DNA of 64,000 nucleotides from Candidatus Methanosphaera massiliense. Lineage in GTDB: Archaea > Methanobacteriota > Methanobacteria > Methanobacteriales > Methanobacteriaceae. Within the stretch, counting starts at the first letter, position 1, and the number at the start of each line of letters is the position of its first letter. The position numbers and the translations under genes are program-made. Below the pieces are notes generated by a model that saw only the letters and a program-made list of their open reading frames with translations, ran no database searches and was not told the DNA's origin. The stretch spans positions 1,282,501 to 1,346,500 of the forward strand of contig NZ_JARBXM010000001.1 in the NCBI RefSeq assembly GCF_028890305.1, in the 5' to 3' direction. Below, piece by piece: positions 63,653 through 64,000 of the stretch.

Positions 63653-63913
63653 TTATATAATAAAATCAATATTATTTTTTTCGATTCCAATAATGGACTT
63701 TTTAACATATTTTTTAGGTATTTCATAAATTATTATGGAATCTTTTTCATAATCTACTAATTCATTGAGTTTTTCTTTAATTGTATTGTATTGTGCTTTT
63801 GTTACTTCTCCTTCAAATACTGAATTTTGTATCCATGTTAAATGTGTTCTTAAAAAGTTATGTATTATGCTTACATTTTTAGTATTAATGTCATATACAA
63901 TGAGTATATACAT
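63653..63913 (-). CDS. cas2: CRISPR adaptation protein Cas2
   Basis: 86 residues from ATG 63913, with GGTGGTAACA upstream; an in-frame GTG 12 nt earlier is possible. MYILIVYDINTKNVSIIHNFLRTHLTWIQNSVFEG is the Cas2 ferredoxin-like fold with Asp in VYDI. Cas2 bridges two Cas1 dimers in the spacer-integrating complex. The sequence resembles type I-B Cas2. The gene follows cas1 by 2 nt. Confidence 0.95.
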   Translation of the reverse strand: MYILIVYDINTKNVSIIHNFLRTHLTWIQNSVFEGEVTKAQYNTIKEKLNELVDYEKDSIIIYEIPKKYVKKSIIGIEKNNIDFII

Positions 63914-63915
63914 TG

Positions 63916-64000
63916 TTACCACCACATTTTAAAGCTTTCATATTTTTTATCATTTAATAAATGTTTTATTAGTTTATATCCTTCTAAACGAATTAAATAC
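63916..64000 (-). CDS. cas1: Cas1, C-terminal end (cut by window edge)
   Basis: The last 28 codons read Y-L-I-R-L-E-G-Y-K-L-I-K-H-L-L and end FKMWW before TAA. This matches the C-terminal helix of Cas1 (YLIRLEGYKLIKHL), the integrase that inserts new spacers. Tight coupling to cas2 supports the call. The rest lies beyond the window. Confidence 0.85.
   Translation of the reverse strand, partial: YLIRLEGYKLIKHLLNDKKYESFKMWW

Noticed and set aside
1-64000. tRNA, rRNA or other classical structured RNA genes
   Set aside because: In DNA this AT-rich such genes stand out as GC-rich blocks. I found none, though a covariance search was not possible.

Overview
The window is AT-rich archaeal DNA, probably from a gut methanogen of the genus Methanosphaera (Methanobacteriales). 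The evidence is a methylcobamide:coenzyme M methyltransferase (mtaA), an archaeal geranylgeranyl-reductase-type lipid enzyme, GGTGA/GGAGG ribosome sites, TATA-box promoters, many ferredoxin-linked flavoproteins and large threonine/serine/asparagine-rich adhesin-like surface proteins. No tRNA or rRNA gene was seen.

1-30 kb is mostly metabolic and redox genes in short operons: the lipid reductase, ferredoxin-domain aldo/keto reductases, mtaA, a TrmO-like protein, small ferredoxins, a nitroreductase, iron-sulfur flavoproteins (one copy dead), Mn-dependent pyrophosphatase, a MarR-MATE pair, a SWIM zinc-finger protein, a PadR regulator and a glutamate-cysteine-ligase-like enzyme. Two large adhesin-like genes lie here (11.5-13.5 and 27.5-29.9 kb). 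One carries a C-terminal transglutaminase domain.

30-45 kb holds a thioesterase, a dead metallo-beta-lactamase-fold gene, two tandem HAD phosphatases and the most interesting locus. At 35.7-38.7 kb a four-gene minus-strand operon encodes a 65-residue peptide with five TACGS repeats, a radical SAM/SPASM enzyme, a zinc-type alcohol dehydrogenase-like oxidoreductase and a flavin/ferredoxin protein. A divergent HxlR-type regulator faces it. This looks like a ribosomally made, radical-SAM-modified peptide (RiPP) system. From memory, a repeat-peptide/radical SAM pairing called 'ACGX' has been predicted computationally; I know of no characterised product. Downstream are an intergenic stretch with paired TGTGCTACA repeats around a tiny ORF, and wrecked adhesin genes meeting at an inversion junction.

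45-64 kb is a defence island: an acyltransferase, a frameshifted nuclease-family gene, a cas3 gene cut by a single in-frame UGA, CRISPR array 1 (11 repeats), small orphan genes, a type IIG-like restriction-modification enzyme, a three-gene orphan operon, a RelBE-type toxin-antitoxin pair, a complete insertion sequence with 8-bp target duplications, CRISPR array 2 (31 repeats) and cas2 plus the end of cas1. Membrane-anchored paralogues bracket the island in opposite orientations.

Two themes run through the window. Gene decay is frequent: about ten broken genes or fragments. Several reading frames also seem to start at AUU or AUA just behind strong ribosome-binding sites.
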